A stretch of DNA of 64,000 nt from Microvirga arsenatis. GTDB lineage: Bacteria; Pseudomonadota; Alphaproteobacteria; Rhizobiales; Beijerinckiaceae. Position numbers and translations under genes: made by a program. Positions 27,342 to 36,255 of the stretch are shown here, piece by piece. Within the stretch, counting starts at the first letter, position 1. Every line of letters starts with the position of its first letter. The stretch spans positions 1 through 64,000 of the forward strand of contig NZ_JAAAXJ010000005.1 in assembly GCF_009910705.1 (NCBI RefSeq), read 5' to 3'. The notes below the pieces were generated by a model. The model did not search any database and was not told where the DNA came from. It saw nothing but the letters and a program-made list of their open reading frames with translations.

Positions 27342-27413
27342 ATGAGTAACATGAGAACCCCGAACGCAGGGTTGCACTGCTGTGTCAGGAGATCTGCTGC
27401 TGGCATGTTCTAG
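27342..27413 (+). other. Candidate 23-codon Cys-containing small reading frame
   Basis: An ATG at 27342 (or 27351) opens a 23-codon frame with a His-Cys-Cys run near the middle and an Arg-Arg-Ser-Ala-Ala-Gly-Met-Phe end. Small frames with paired Cys codons can act as cysteine-sensing leader peptides before sulfur genes. Here the downstream plus-strand DNA is only transposon debris, and the ribosome binding site is weak. It could equally be chance, so treat this as a hint only. Confidence 0.2.
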
Positions 27414-27496
27414 AAATAGGTGGGGTTTCTGAAAAGCCGCGACAAGCGAACCTTAATCTTGTTCGCTAATGTTACACTTTAACTGGAGGCAGAGCT

Positions 27497-27772
27497 TTAT
27501 TGGTTCGATAACCTCTTCAATTTTGAACCAATCTTCTGTGCAACAACGAATGAGACCAGAAGCAACAGCCCGCCATTGAAGGCGTGAAGGGTCTGAAGGA
27601 CGCCAGAGCCGGTATTCTGGCCGGCGATGATCAGGACAACCTGAGCGACATAGATCCCCACCTGGACCAGCGCCCAACCCCGCAGGTGCGGGACGCAACT
27701 GCCGGTAATGGCTTGGAAGGCAATCACTCCAATGGGCAGAGCCAGAGCCGAGCCCAGTATCGAGCAGGTTTT
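27497..27772 (-). pseudogene. Truncated membrane protein remnant
   Basis: The minus-strand frame ending at 27497 encodes three clear hydrophobic segments: around GSALALPIGVIAFQAITG, VQVGIYVAQVVLIIAG and TLHAFNGGLLLLVSFVVAQ. The pattern, with a His before the last helix, resembles small DUF6220-like membrane proteins, but I cannot confirm the family. Upstream (above about 27772) the frame continues only as the antisense of the IS630 fragment, so the N-terminus appears to have been lost at that junction. Confidence 0.4.
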
Positions 27773-27790
27773 GGTACCGGGGCTCTCCCG

Positions 27791-28046
27791 GGCAACGTGG
27801 TGGTGCTTGACAGCGGGTGTCTGAGAGAAGATCCAAGCCGCGGGTGCGAGCCTGCTGTACTTGCCGCCGTACTCGCCTGACCTGAACCCGACCGAGCAGG
27901 TATGTGCCAAGTTCAAGGCACTGCTACGCAAGGCGGCGGCTCGCACCCAGGAGGCGCTCTGGACCAACATCGGAGAACTGTTCGACAGCTTCCCAGCCGA
28001 GGAGTGCCAGAACCACTTCAGCAACTGCGGATACGAGTTCACCTAA
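27791..28046 (+). pseudogene. IS630-family transposase remnant (C-terminal part)
   Basis: From about 27845 the frame reads ASLLYLPPYSPDLNPTEQV, then a Lys/Arg-rich helix and an end with PAEECQNHFSNCGYEFT. The PPYSPDLNPTE motif is the diagnostic end of the IS630 DDE domain with its third catalytic acid. A second frame just upstream (from about 27791) shows NVVVLDSG, matching the preceding catalytic Asp strand, so a frameshift separates the two. Nothing of the N-terminal half is present. It abuts a truncated membrane gene on the opposite strand. Confidence 0.75.
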
Positions 28047-28165
28047 ATCGAATCCGCTCTGATAAGTAACGAACAATGGTGCTCTTGCTAGCTGGGCTGC
28101 CATATCGGATGTTGCCATCGATATCGCCTTGGAACCTCGTGAGAAACTCGAGGATGCAATAAACT

Positions 28166-28202
28166 CCCCGCAGGGTTGCGGCTTTCACGAAACCCTGCGG
28201 GG
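28166..28202 (-). terminator. Rho-independent-like terminator of the ABC operon
   Basis: Perfect 12-base arms (CCCCGCAGGGTT and its complement) flank a 13-base loop. On the minus strand the hairpin follows the substrate-binding gene by about 60 bases and is followed by AGTTTATTG. It most likely ends the three-gene importer transcript. Confidence 0.6.
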
Positions 28203-28259
28203 CAGTAAGCCTTCTCAGAAGCGACCCTATCAATGTTTTCGATCTACCTATCTCAAAAA

Positions 28260-29282
28260 CTAGCTAGCGGCCTGCTTCACAAAGCGACCGTCAAAAGTTG
28301 CGGAGAGGTCAACCTTGGCATCTTTCAACTCAGGGTCGAGTTGCTTCAGCATATCCATGACACTCTTCATGCCGTCGGGCGGGACAATGCCGTCACGGGA
28401 ATAGCTCTCAAGAGAATTCTGTACAGCCTTGAGGTACAATGGGCGGTCACCGAGATGGTATTCTGGCGGCACTGTTGCAGCGACATCCTCGGGCTTCGCT
28501 GTTTGGAGCCATTTGAGTGATTTCATGAGGGCATTCACGAGGCGCTGGGTCGTTACCGGGTTAGCGTCGATGAAGTCCTTCTTGGTATAGAGGGTCGCCG
28601 CTGGGTTCGAGCCGCCGAAGAGCGCCCGCGTTCCGGCCTCAGTGCGCGTATCGATCAGGATTGAGATGTCCCCATCCGACTCTAGCTTGGAAATGACTGG
28701 ATCGAGGTGTGAGATCACGTCGATCTCACCCTTCTGCATGGCGGCAACGGCGCTCGCGCCTGATCCGACGCCGATGAATGCTGCGTCGGTTGGCTTTAGT
28801 CCCGCTTTCACCATCGCATATTGAGCAGTGAGTGCTGTGGAGGAGCCCGGTGCCGTCACGCCGATCTTCAGACCCTTGAAATCAGCCGCAGATTTGATCT
28901 GCCCTGCCTTGTCTTTCTTCGCCGCAATCACAATGGCGGGAAAGCGCCCGAGCTCGGTTATGGCGCGAATATCCTGACCTTTGGCTTGCATGCGGATAGT
29001 ATGTTCATACGCTCCCGTGACGATGTCGACGGAGCCGCCAATGAGGGCTTGGAGCGATTTGGCGCCGCCACCGAAGTCGTTGATTTCGACCTCAAGCCCT
29101 TCGTCCTTGAAGAATCCTTTCCGTTCAGCAATAGTGAGCGGCAGGTAATAAAGTAGCGGCTTGCCGCCTACGCCCAGAGCGACCTTGCTCTTTTCCGGCT
29201 TCGATTGCGCGAAAGCGCCCCGGCTGAGCCCGGCGGACAGAGCAACGACGCCCGTCCCAATGAGAAATGTACGGCGTTCCAT
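28260..29282 (-). CDS. ABC transporter substrate-binding protein, nitrate/sulfonate/taurine class
   Basis: A 340-residue binding protein with a twin-arginine-like or Sec signal (MERRTFLIGTGVVALSAG and an AFA cleavage region near residue 25). The domain is NMT1/SsuA-like: LPLTIAERKGFFKDEGLEVE, SVDIVTGAYEHTIRM, KIGVTAPGSSTALTAQY. Such proteins bind sulfonates, taurine, nitrate, bicarbonate or pyrimidine precursors; this one cannot be assigned further. It is the last of three genes transcribed leftward (ATPase, permease, binding protein), followed by a strong terminator. Confidence 0.9.
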   Translation of the reverse strand: MERRTFLIGTGVVALSAGLSRGAFAQSKPEKSKVALGVGGKPLLYYLPLTIAERKGFFKDEGLEVEINDFGGGAKSLQALIGGSVDIVTGAYEHTIRMQAKGQDIRAITELGRFPAIVIAAKKDKAGQIKSAADFKGLKIGVTAPGSSTALTAQYAMVKAGLKPTDAAFIGVGSGASAVAAMQKGEIDVISHLDPVISKLESDGDISILIDTRTEAGTRALFGGSNPAATLYTKKDFIDANPVTTQRLVNALMKSLKWLQTAKPEDVAATVPPEYHLGDRPLYLKAVQNSLESYSRDGIVPPDGMKSVMDMLKQLDPELKDAKVDLSATFDGRFVKQAAS

Positions 29283-29333
29283 CCTCGTTCTCCCTGCTTG
29301 GTTGCAGATCGTGGATGGCAGGATTGCCTAACC

Positions 29334-30119
29334 TTAATCGTTTGTCGATGGGGCAGGCCGCCAGACCAGGAGGCGCCTCTCGATAAGGGTGACCAGAAAA
29401 TCGAGGAGAATAACGAAGATCGACAGGATCGCCATGCCCGCAAAGACACCGGTGACGTCGAATACGCTCTCCGCCTCATGGATTTTATAGCCGAGCCCCG
29501 CAGACGAGCCAAGATACTCACCCACAACCGCACCGACAAGAGCGAACCCCACAGAGGTATGAAGGGACGAGAACATCCAGGTCAGCGCCGCCGGCCAATA
29601 AACGTGCCTCAGCAGATGACGCTCGTTCATGCCGAGCATCCTCGCGTTGGCCAGCACGACCGGGCTCACCTCGCGCACGCCCTGATAAACATTGAAGAAG
29701 ACGATGAAGAAGACCAACGTAAAGCCGAGAGCTACTTTGGACCAGATCCCCAGGCCGAACCACAGGGCAAAGATCGGCGCGAGCACCACCCGTGGCAGCG
29801 CATTCGCCGCCTTGATATAGGGATCAAACACGGCGGCGAGAAATTCGCGGCGAGCGAACAGGAAGCCGAACAGGATCCCCCCGCCGGCACCGAAAGCGAA
29901 TGCCAGGATGGTCTCCAAAAGCGTGATCCACAGATGCCGCCATATCTCCCCGGAAGCAAACTCCTTCCAGATCCTTGCCAGCACGTCGAGAGGGGTCGAG
30001 AAGAAGAACTGCGTCTGCCGCGTGGGGGCGAGAATTGGGTAGGTCGTCAGGACGTGCCAGAGCAACAGGAATCCAAGGCCCACGGCAACCTGGAGCAGGA
30101 TGAGCTTCAAGCGGCTCAT
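29334..30119 (-). CDS. ABC transporter permease, SsuC/TauC-like
   Basis: A 261-residue membrane protein with six predicted segments. The coupling loop EAA motif sits around residues 168-190 (ANARMLGMNERHLLRHVYWPAAL), and the end carries GLGYKIHEAESVFDVTGVFAGMAIL, both typical of SsuC, TauC and NrtB. It forms the channel of the importer encoded with its neighbours. The start overlaps the stop of the ATPase gene by four bases, so the two are translated in a coupled manner. Confidence 0.92.
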   Translation of the reverse strand: MSRLKLILLQVAVGLGFLLLWHVLTTYPILAPTRQTQFFFSTPLDVLARIWKEFASGEIWRHLWITLLETILAFAFGAGGGILFGFLFARREFLAAVFDPYIKAANALPRVVLAPIFALWFGLGIWSKVALGFTLVFFIVFFNVYQGVREVSPVVLANARMLGMNERHLLRHVYWPAALTWMFSSLHTSVGFALVGAVVGEYLGSSAGLGYKIHEAESVFDVTGVFAGMAILSIFVILLDFLVTLIERRLLVWRPAPSTND

Positions 30120-30934
30120 GGCGAGGCTTCCTCCCCCTGCGCATACGCCTTTTGCACCTCGGTGCGAAGGCTTGCCCAGATCTCCTTGTGGATATAATGG
30201 AAGGCAGGCTCAAGCCGTACCTCGGCGATGTCGCGCGGGCGTGGGAGAGGTACGGGAAACTCGCCGATGATACCGGCCGCAGGACCTGCTGACATAACCA
30301 CCACCCTGTCGGCTAGGGCAATCGCCTCCTCCAGATCGTGCGTGACGAAGAGAACGGCCTTGCGATTGGCGGCCCAGAGGTCCAGCAGCAGGTTGCCCAT
30401 GATCTGACGGGTCTGGGCATCAAGCGGGCCGAACGGCTCGTCCATCAAAAGGATCTCAGGATCGCGGATTAACATCTGAGCCAAAGCAACCCGCTTCCGC
30501 TGACCGCCCGAGAGCATATGCGGGTAGCGGTCAACAAAGGCGCCGAGCCCTACCCGCCGCAGCCAGTCGCGGGCCTTCACCTCCGCCTCCTTGCGGGAAA
30601 TGCCCTTGGGCTCCAAGGCGACGGCCACGTTCTGAAGGGCCGTCTTCCAGGGCATCAAGGCATCCTGCTGAAAGAGATATCCCGCCCGGCCGTTGAGGCC
30701 GTGCAGAGGCACGCCGAAGATTTCGACCTTGCCATCTGATGGCTTGAGCAGTCCTGCGGATGCATTGAGCAGGGTAGATTTACCACAACCAGTCGGCCCG
30801 ACGATTGCAATAAACTCCCCTGGCAATACTTCCAGATGAATGTTCTGGACAGCCGTGTAACCGCCCACCTTTGACCCGAAGGTGATGGCAACACGGTGGA
30901 GCGAAACGGCTGAGGCACTCGGTGAGATAGGCAT
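30116..30934 (-). CDS. ABC transporter ATP-binding protein, SsuB/TauB-like
   Basis: A 272-residue ATPase. Walker A is IVGPTGCGKSTLLN (about residues 43-56), Q-loop YLFQQDALMPWKT, signature MLSGGQRKRVALAQML, Walker B ILLMDEPFGPLDAQTRQ and H-loop FVTHDLEEA. The DALMPW and EEAIALADRV segments are typical of the nitrate/sulfonate/taurine class. It is the first gene of the leftward importer operon. Its start faces the sugar cluster across a 502-base divergent gap. Confidence 0.93.
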   Translation of the reverse strand: MPISPSASAVSLHRVAITFGSKVGGYTAVQNIHLEVLPGEFIAIVGPTGCGKSTLLNASAGLLKPSDGKVEIFGVPLHGLNGRAGYLFQQDALMPWKTALQNVAVALEPKGISRKEAEVKARDWLRRVGLGAFVDRYPHMLSGGQRKRVALAQMLIRDPEILLMDEPFGPLDAQTRQIMGNLLLDLWAANRKAVLFVTHDLEEAIALADRVVVMSAGPAAGIIGEFPVPLPRPRDIAEVRLEPAFHYIHKEIWASLRTEVQKAYAQGEEASP

Positions 30935-31436
30935 GAGAATTGAACGTTTCCTGCGCCTGTGAGGGGCGCTGGGCCCATCCTAAAGCCTCGCTCTTCTATA
31001 GCAAGAGCAGGCCACCCCGTCCGATCTTACGCCTTCAGCCTCATTCCTAATGCGCTGGGGCAAGTGTCCCCAACGGAGGAGCTTCCAATTCACACAGGTC
31101 ACAGTAGGCGCCTAGGGCTGCTCGTGACGCCCTAAGACATAACCGGAGGCAGCAATCCCAATGGCGCCACCTCTCGGTTTGGGATCGACGAATTTCACAG
31201 CCTGACTCTAATCGAACGCTCTTTATTGGCTCTTGGAGGCCTCCTCTTCGGATCCAGTCTGTGAGACAAATCTATGATTGCCCCGCCGAACCCGATACTT
31301 AGAAGGCACCGCTTCTTACCCAACCAAGTTGGCGGAATTACTTGTATTACCCTACGGTTAGAACTAACATGTTAATGGATCAAGGTTCGCGCTAGACGGG
31401 CCAGATCTGGGAAGAACGCTGCCTTAGGAGGATCGT
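30935..31436. other. Divergent intergenic region with operator-like palindromes
   Basis: This 502-base gap separates the leftward importer operon from the rightward sugar cluster. I see no gene. Near its right end are two overlapping palindromes (31357-31374), and AGGAGG precedes the first sugar gene. A sigma-54-like box about 31000-31015 on the minus strand has nine instead of ten bases between GG and GC and was not accepted. Confidence 0.5.
31357..31374. promoter_or_regulatory. Operator-like overlapping palindromes before sugar cluster
   Basis: GTTAG-AA-CTAAC (31357-31368) is an inverted repeat with 5-base arms, and TAACATGTTA (31365-31374) is a perfect 10-base palindrome overlapping it. 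LacI-family regulators of sugar uptake bind sites of this kind. They lie 63-80 bases before the start of the first sugar-binding gene. No regulator gene is in the window. Confidence 0.4.
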
Positions 31437-32567
31437 ATGGCATGCCCTGCTCGTCTGTTCGCACTTGCTTTCGCCGGACTTCTGCTCTCTTCCGTTGTCT
31501 CTCTCGCCGCTCCTAAGACCGTCTCGGGTCCAGGACCGGATCCGAACTGCTTCAAGCCGTGGAATGCTCAAACCAAGTACATGCAATGGGATAAGAAGCC
31601 CGGACCCTATCGCGTCGCCGTGGTGAACGGCTTTGTGGGCAATACCTGGCGCATCCAGATGATCCAGACCGCGAAGGCCTATGCTGAGCAACCTGGCATG
31701 AAGGACAAGATTAAGGAGTTGAAGGTCGTCTCGACCGGAACCGATGTCGCGGCACAACTCGGCGCCATCGAGGACTTCATTAACCAGGGTTACGACGCCA
31801 TCATCACCATCGCAGTGGCGCCCGAGGGCTTCGACCGCGTGATCCGTCTGGCTGACCGTAACAACGTGGTGATCGTACCCTTTGACAACGTCCTCGACAC
31901 CGACAAGGTTATGCAGGTCAACGAGGACCAGCTCGAAATCGGTCGCCTCTCGGCGCGGCATCTCCTGAAGGAGTTGGGGCAGAAACGCGACGGCAAGATT
32001 CTCGAAGTGCGAGGCTTGCCCGGAAACTCTGTGGACCGTGATCGTCATCTCGGCTTCCGCGAGGTGATGGAGAAGGAAGGCAAGTTCCAGATCGTCGAGG
32101 TGGTGGGTAACTGGGACGACGGCACGGCCCAGAAGGCGACGGCCGACGCGCTCGCCGTGCACGGCAAGTTCGAGGCTGTGTTCACGCAGGGAGGATCGAC
32201 AGGATCCGTGCGTGCCATGATGGACGCGAAGCACCCCTTCGTGCCCATGGCGGGCGAGGGCGAGAATGGCTATCGCAAGCTCATAGCCAAGCATGCGGGC
32301 GAGGGGCTCAAGGGCCTGTCCTACAGCCAGTCGCCTGGACTTGTGGCAATTTCCATGAAGGCCGCCGTCTCGGCGCTCGAAGGTAACCCGATGCCACAGC
32401 TCATCTCTGTGCCCATTCCTGTCGTCGATTACACGACCCTCAAGGACAATGTGAACTACTGGTCGAACCTCTCCGATAACTTCTTTGCGGCCAACGAATT
32501 CCCGGCCTGCGGCGTGAACGTGACGGCGCCTGAGATCATGGCGAAGGACGCCAAGAACACGCAGTAA
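31437..32567 (+). CDS. Sugar ABC transporter substrate-binding protein (transporter 1)
   Basis: A 376-residue periplasmic binding protein of the ribose type. It has a signal peptide (residues 1-24, ending SLAA), then an unusual 30-residue lead before the domain starts at YRVAVVNGFVGNTWRIQM. The core has QLGAIEDFINQGYDAIIT, VIVPFDNVLD, a VFTQGGSTGS strand and a GEGENGYRK ligand-loop region. Two Cys residues, one in the leading segment (PDPNCFKPWN) and one near the end (EFPACGVN), may form a disulfide. AGGAGG precedes the ATG. Together with the next three genes it forms a CUT2-type importer; the sugar is unknown. Confidence 0.9.
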   Translation: MACPARLFALAFAGLLLSSVVSLAAPKTVSGPGPDPNCFKPWNAQTKYMQWDKKPGPYRVAVVNGFVGNTWRIQMIQTAKAYAEQPGMKDKIKELKVVSTGTDVAAQLGAIEDFINQGYDAIITIAVAPEGFDRVIRLADRNNVVIVPFDNVLDTDKVMQVNEDQLEIGRLSARHLLKELGQKRDGKILEVRGLPGNSVDRDRHLGFREVMEKEGKFQIVEVVGNWDDGTAQKATADALAVHGKFEAVFTQGGSTGSVRAMMDAKHPFVPMAGEGENGYRKLIAKHAGEGLKGLSYSQSPGLVAISMKAAVSALEGNPMPQLISVPIPVVDYTTLKDNVNYWSNLSDNFFAANEFPACGVNVTAPEIMAKDAKNTQ

Positions 32568-32590
32568 GAACCACGCAGTCAAAGCACCTC

Positions 32591-32625
32591 GGCTCCTGTC
32601 CTGACCCTCCGCCGGGACAGGAGCC
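32591..32625 (+). promoter_or_regulatory. Hairpin after the binding-protein gene
   Basis: Perfect 11-base arms (GGCTCCTGTCC and its complement) with a short loop are followed by CTTTCC. The hairpin lies between the binding-protein gene and its ATPase gene. It probably protects the binding-protein messenger or ends part of transcription, as with urtA. Confidence 0.6.
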
Positions 32626-32649
32626 CTTTCCGAGTACCGAAGGGGTTCC

Positions 32650-34179
32650 ATGCTCGAACCTGCGCTCTTCTTCGCCCTCGAGAACGTATCGAAGCGCTAT
32701 GGCGGCGTCCATGCCTTGCGCGATGTGGATTTCGCATGCAGCCGCGGGTCGATCCACGCTGTCTTGGGAGAGAACGGCGCTGGGAAATCGACCCTCATGA
32801 AGATCATGGCAGGCGTCGTGCAGCCAGAGGAGGGTCGCATGGTCCTCGAAGGCGCGCCCGTCACGTTCCCAAACCCTTCGGCCGCGAACCGGGCCGGGAT
32901 CGTGTGTGTCTTTCAGGAACTCTCACTCATGCCGGAGCTCACGGTTGCCGACAACATCACCTTGTCGAGCCCGCCGCGCCGCTTCGGGTTTATTGACGGT
33001 CGCGCTCAGCGCCGGCGTTCGGAGGAGCTGCTCGCCCGCATCGGCTGCGAGGACATCAACCCTCTGAGCCGCGTGTCGGATCTGCCGCTTTCCCGCCGGC
33101 AGATGGTCGAGATCGCGAAGGCGCTCGGCCGCGATCCGAAGCTCCTCATTCTCGATGAGGCCACCTCCGCCCTGACCGCTGCCGACGTGGACCGCGTCTA
33201 TCGCATGCTGTTCGAGCTGAAGGCGCAGAACTTGAGCATCCTCTACATTTCGCATCGCATGCACGAAATCGAGGCGCTGGCGGATCGCTGCTCCGTGTTT
33301 CGGAATGGGCGGCATATCGAAACCTTCGCCAAGGGAGCGCGAAGCAACGACGAGATCATCGGCCTTATGATCGGCCGCGAGATTGAGGGGCAGTTTCCGC
33401 CAAAGCCCAGGCGGCCACGCCCGGCGCCTCTCATCACGATCCGGGATCTTTCCTGGGAGAACCGCCTCAACGGTGTCGGGCTTGAGGCGGGACGCGGCGA
33501 GATCGTAGGGCTGGGCGGTCTCGACGGGCAGGGACAGAAGGAGTTGCTGCTTGCGCTCTTCGGTGTGCTGCGGGGCGTTCGCGGCACGGTGAGTCTAGAG
33601 GGCCACCCCACGGCGGCGAATTCGCCGAAGGCTGCCAAGAGCGGGCGAGCCCGGATGGCGCTCGTACCAGAGGACCGCAAGAGCGAAGGGCTAATCCTCT
33701 CCATGTCGATTGCCGACAACATCTCCATGGCCTCGCTAGACCGTCTTTCGCACGGGATGTTCATCGATCCGGGCCGCACCCGTCGGGCCGTGGAACGGGC
33801 CATCGAGCAGCTGCGGATCAAGATCGGCAATGTGAGCGACCCGGTCTCAACCCTGTCCGGGGGCAACCAGCAGAAGGTGGTGCTCGCCAAGTGGCTTGCG
33901 ACGAATCCCGACGTGATCCTACTCAACGATCCGACCCGGGGCATCGATGTCGGAACGAAGCAGGAGATCTATCGGCTCATGCGCAAGCTCGCGGAGGAGG
34001 GCGCCTGCATCCTGTTCTACTCGACGGATTACGAGGAGCTGATTGGTTGCTGCGACCGCGTTGCCGTCATGTATGACGGCCGCATCGTCCGGGAGCTGGA
34101 GGGTGATGCTATCACGGAACGCAACCTCATCGCCAGCGCGCTCAACATCGCCGAACGGCGGGAGCCCGCTCATGTCTGA
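32650..34179 (+). CDS. Sugar ABC transporter ATP-binding protein, duplicated domains (transporter 1)
   Basis: A 509-residue RbsA-like protein with two ABC domains. Domain 1 has Walker [15 protein letters not shown] (about residues 40-53) and Walker B LLILDEATSALT with signature-like LPLSRRQMVEIAK. Domain 2 has a degenerate first motif (GGLDGQGQKE), signature [15 protein letters not shown] and Walker B ILLNDPTRGIDVGTK. This asymmetry is normal for the CUT2 class. It overlaps the next permease gene by eight bases. Confidence 0.95.
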   Translation: MLEPALFFALENVSKRYGGVHALRDVDFACSRGSIHAVLGENGAGKSTLMKIMAGVVQPEEGRMVLEGAPVTFPNPSAANRAGIVCVFQELSLMPELTVADNITLSSPPRRFGFIDGRAQRRRSEELLARIGCEDINPLSRVSDLPLSRRQMVEIAKALGRDPKLLILDEATSALTAADVDRVYRMLFELKAQNLSILYISHRMHEIEALADRCSVFRNGRHIETFAKGARSNDEIIGLMIGREIEGQFPPKPRRPRPAPLITIRDLSWENRLNGVGLEAGRGEIVGLGGLDGQGQKELLLALFGVLRGVRGTVSLEGHPTAANSPKAAKSGRARMALVPEDRKSEGLILSMSIADNISMASLDRLSHGMFIDPGRTRRAVERAIEQLRIKIGNVSDPVSTLSGGNQQKVVLAKWLATNPDVILLNDPTRGIDVGTKQEIYRLMRKLAEEGACILFYSTDYEELIGCCDRVAVMYDGRIVRELEGDAITERNLIASALNIAERREPAHV

Positions 34180-35272
34180 CACGGTGCTCCCTCCCGCTGC
34201 CGCAGAGCCGCAGGAGAAGACCCGCCGCTGGGGCGAGGGCTTGAGCCTGCGCTGGCTGCAGCACGCCGGCATCCTCGGCGCGCTTGCCCTCTTCGTCGTG
34301 CTCTACCTGTTCTACCAGCTGAGCCATCCCCGAGGATTCTCAGGGCAGATCCTAATCCAGAACGCCAACGAGGTCTTCGCCCTGGCGCTCGTGTCCATGG
34401 CGCAGACGATGCCTGTGCTCATGGCGGGCCTCGATCTCTCGGTCGGCGCCGTGATGACCCTTGTGGGCTGTATCGCGAGCCACCTCGTCGACGGGAGCCC
34501 GGGCGAGATCGCGGCCGGCATCGCAGCCTGCATCGCCGCCGGCGCGGCGTGTGGTTTCGCTAATGGTTGCGTGGTCGTCTACGGGCGCATTCAGCCGATC
34601 ATCGCGACGCTCGCCACGAGCGCGATCTATGTGGGGCTCGCCCTCATCCTGCGGCCGACGCCCGGCGGAAAGGTGCACGAAGATTTGTCCTGGGCCGTCA
34701 CGAGCGACCTGCGCGAGTTCGCGGCAACCTTCGGCCTCTTCGACAATGGCGAGGCTGCCTGGCTGCAGCCCTTCGCATGGATCCCGGTGCCGCTCGTGCT
34801 GCTTGCGCTGATCATTCTACTGGTGTGGGTGCCGTTCACCCGTTCTGTCACGGGGCGCACGGTTTATGCGATTGGGTCGTCCGAGAGCGCGGCCTACATG
34901 TCGGGGCTGCCGATCAACAGGGCAAAGCTCGCGGCCTTCACATTGGCTGGCCTCTTCGCCGGTCTCGGCGGCCTGTTCTTGGCGCTCCAGACTTCGTCCG
35001 GCAATGCTGACATTCCCCAGGCAGGCGCCTATACGCTGAATTCCATTGCGGCCGTGGTCATCGGCGGCACCTCGCTTCTTGGGGGCACCGGCAGCGCTAT
35101 TGGGTCCATGATCGGTGCGATGGTGCTGCGCACAATCTCCTTCAACTTCCGCATCTTCGACGTGGCGCCGCTGCTACAACCTCTTTTCGAGGGGCTCGTG
35201 CTTCTCGCCGCAGTAAGCTTGGGCGGACTGAAGCTGCTGCGTCTCAAGAACAAGCTCGAGGTGTTCCGGTGA
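34172..35272 (+). CDS. Sugar ABC transporter permease A (transporter 1)
   Basis: A 366-residue RbsC-like permease with eight to ten membrane segments after a polar N-terminus of about 30 residues. The diagnostic stretch MPVLMAGLDLSVGAVMTLVG (about residues 88-107) and SIAAVVIGGTSLLGGTGSAIG near the end are both present. The ATG 34172 is inside the end of the ATPase gene; the frame is open further upstream only within that gene. It pairs with the following permease as a heterodimer, unlike the single-permease second transporter. Confidence 0.92.
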   Translation: MSDTVLPPAAAEPQEKTRRWGEGLSLRWLQHAGILGALALFVVLYLFYQLSHPRGFSGQILIQNANEVFALALVSMAQTMPVLMAGLDLSVGAVMTLVGCIASHLVDGSPGEIAAGIAACIAAGAACGFANGCVVVYGRIQPIIATLATSAIYVGLALILRPTPGGKVHEDLSWAVTSDLREFAATFGLFDNGEAAWLQPFAWIPVPLVLLALIILLVWVPFTRSVTGRTVYAIGSSESAAYMSGLPINRAKLAAFTLAGLFAGLGGLFLALQTSSGNADIPQAGAYTLNSIAAVVIGGTSLLGGTGSAIGSMIGAMVLRTISFNFRIFDVAPLLQPLFEGLVLLAAVSLGGLKLLRLKNKLEVFR

Positions 35273-36255
35273 GCAGAACGGCCGACACGAGTATCGCGCC
35301 AAGGATCCTGCGCCTTGGATCCGACGACAAGCCCGTTGCCTTCGCGGCCGGGTTCGTCCTGCTCATTCTCCTCATCGGAACGGGCTACACGCTCTACACG
35401 CAAGGGAGCGCACCGCTCCTGCAGCCGCAATATCTCCTGCAGCAGCTTCAGGTCGGATCCTTTCTTGGGATCGTGGCGGCTGGGCTCATGGTCGTCATCC
35501 TGCTCGGCCACATCGACCTTTCGGTGCCCTGGACCCTGACGGCCGCGGCCATGATGGCAACGGCAGTCGGCGGTCCCTGGGCTATTCCCGCAGGTATCGG
35601 GGTTGGTCTTCTCGTCGGCATTTTCAACGGGCTCGGCGTCGCGTATTTGCGCGTGCCGTCCATGATCTTCACGCTCGGCATGAACGCAGTGATGCGCGGC
35701 CTCATGGTAGCTCATACGGGCGGTTTCGCGCCGCAGACGGCAGCTACGGATCTGATGCAGTACCTCGCAGTCGCCCGCATCGGCGGCATGATTCCGGTTG
35801 CGCTCCTCGTCTGGCTCGCTGTTTCCGTGACCGTCGTGGCGATACTCACGCGCACGACCCTCGGTCGCGGCATCTATGCCATCGGCAATCGCGAGCGGGC
35901 AGCCTATCTCTCGGGCATTGACACCAACCGCGTGATCCTCATTGCCTTCGCGCTTTCGGGCGCAGCGGCCGGCCTTGCTGGCGTGCTGCTCGCCGGGTAC
36001 TCCACCAAGGCCTATCAGGGCATGGGCGATGCCTATCTTCTCCCTGCCATTGCCGCTGTGGTAATCGGCGGCACCAATATCCTCGGCGGACGCGGGCGGT
36101 ACCTCGGTACCTTGGTCGGCGTCATCCTGATAGTGCTTTTGAACTCGGTGCTCTCCATTATGCAGATGCCCGAGGCCGGTCGTCAGATCATCTATGGCTG
36201 CGTCATCATATCCATGCTGCTCGTCTACGGACGCGGGGGCCGTGTAACTGGATAA
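35269..36255 (+). CDS. Sugar ABC transporter permease B (transporter 1)
   Basis: A 328-residue RbsC-like permease. It shows GLMVVILLGHIDLSVPW, GLGVAYLRVPSMIFTLGMNAVMRG (in part) and LPAIAAVVIGGTNILGGRG, all in the positions expected for the family. The GTG start overlaps the stop of the previous gene (GTGA), so the two permeases are probably made in equal amounts. The gene ends the transporter-1 set, and a 598-base gap follows. Confidence 0.92.
   Translation: MSRTADTSIAPRILRLGSDDKPVAFAAGFVLLILLIGTGYTLYTQGSAPLLQPQYLLQQLQVGSFLGIVAAGLMVVILLGHIDLSVPWTLTAAAMMATAVGGPWAIPAGIGVGLLVGIFNGLGVAYLRVPSMIFTLGMNAVMRGLMVAHTGGFAPQTAATDLMQYLAVARIGGMIPVALLVWLAVSVTVVAILTRTTLGRGIYAIGNRERAAYLSGIDTNRVILIAFALSGAAAGLAGVLLAGYSTKAYQGMGDAYLLPAIAAVVIGGTNILGGRGRYLGTLVGVILIVLLNSVLSIMQMPEAGRQIIYGCVIISMLLVYGRGGRVTG

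Noticed and set aside
31000..31015. Sigma-54-like box (TGGCCTGCTCTTGC) before the leftward importer operon
   Set aside because: Only nine bases separate GG and GC; sigma-54 needs ten, so I did not call a promoter.
31392..32651. 419-codon minus-strand frame opposite the first sugar-binding gene
   Set aside because: The plus strand has a signal peptide, AGGAGG site and full binding-protein motifs; the minus product has no recognisable fold.
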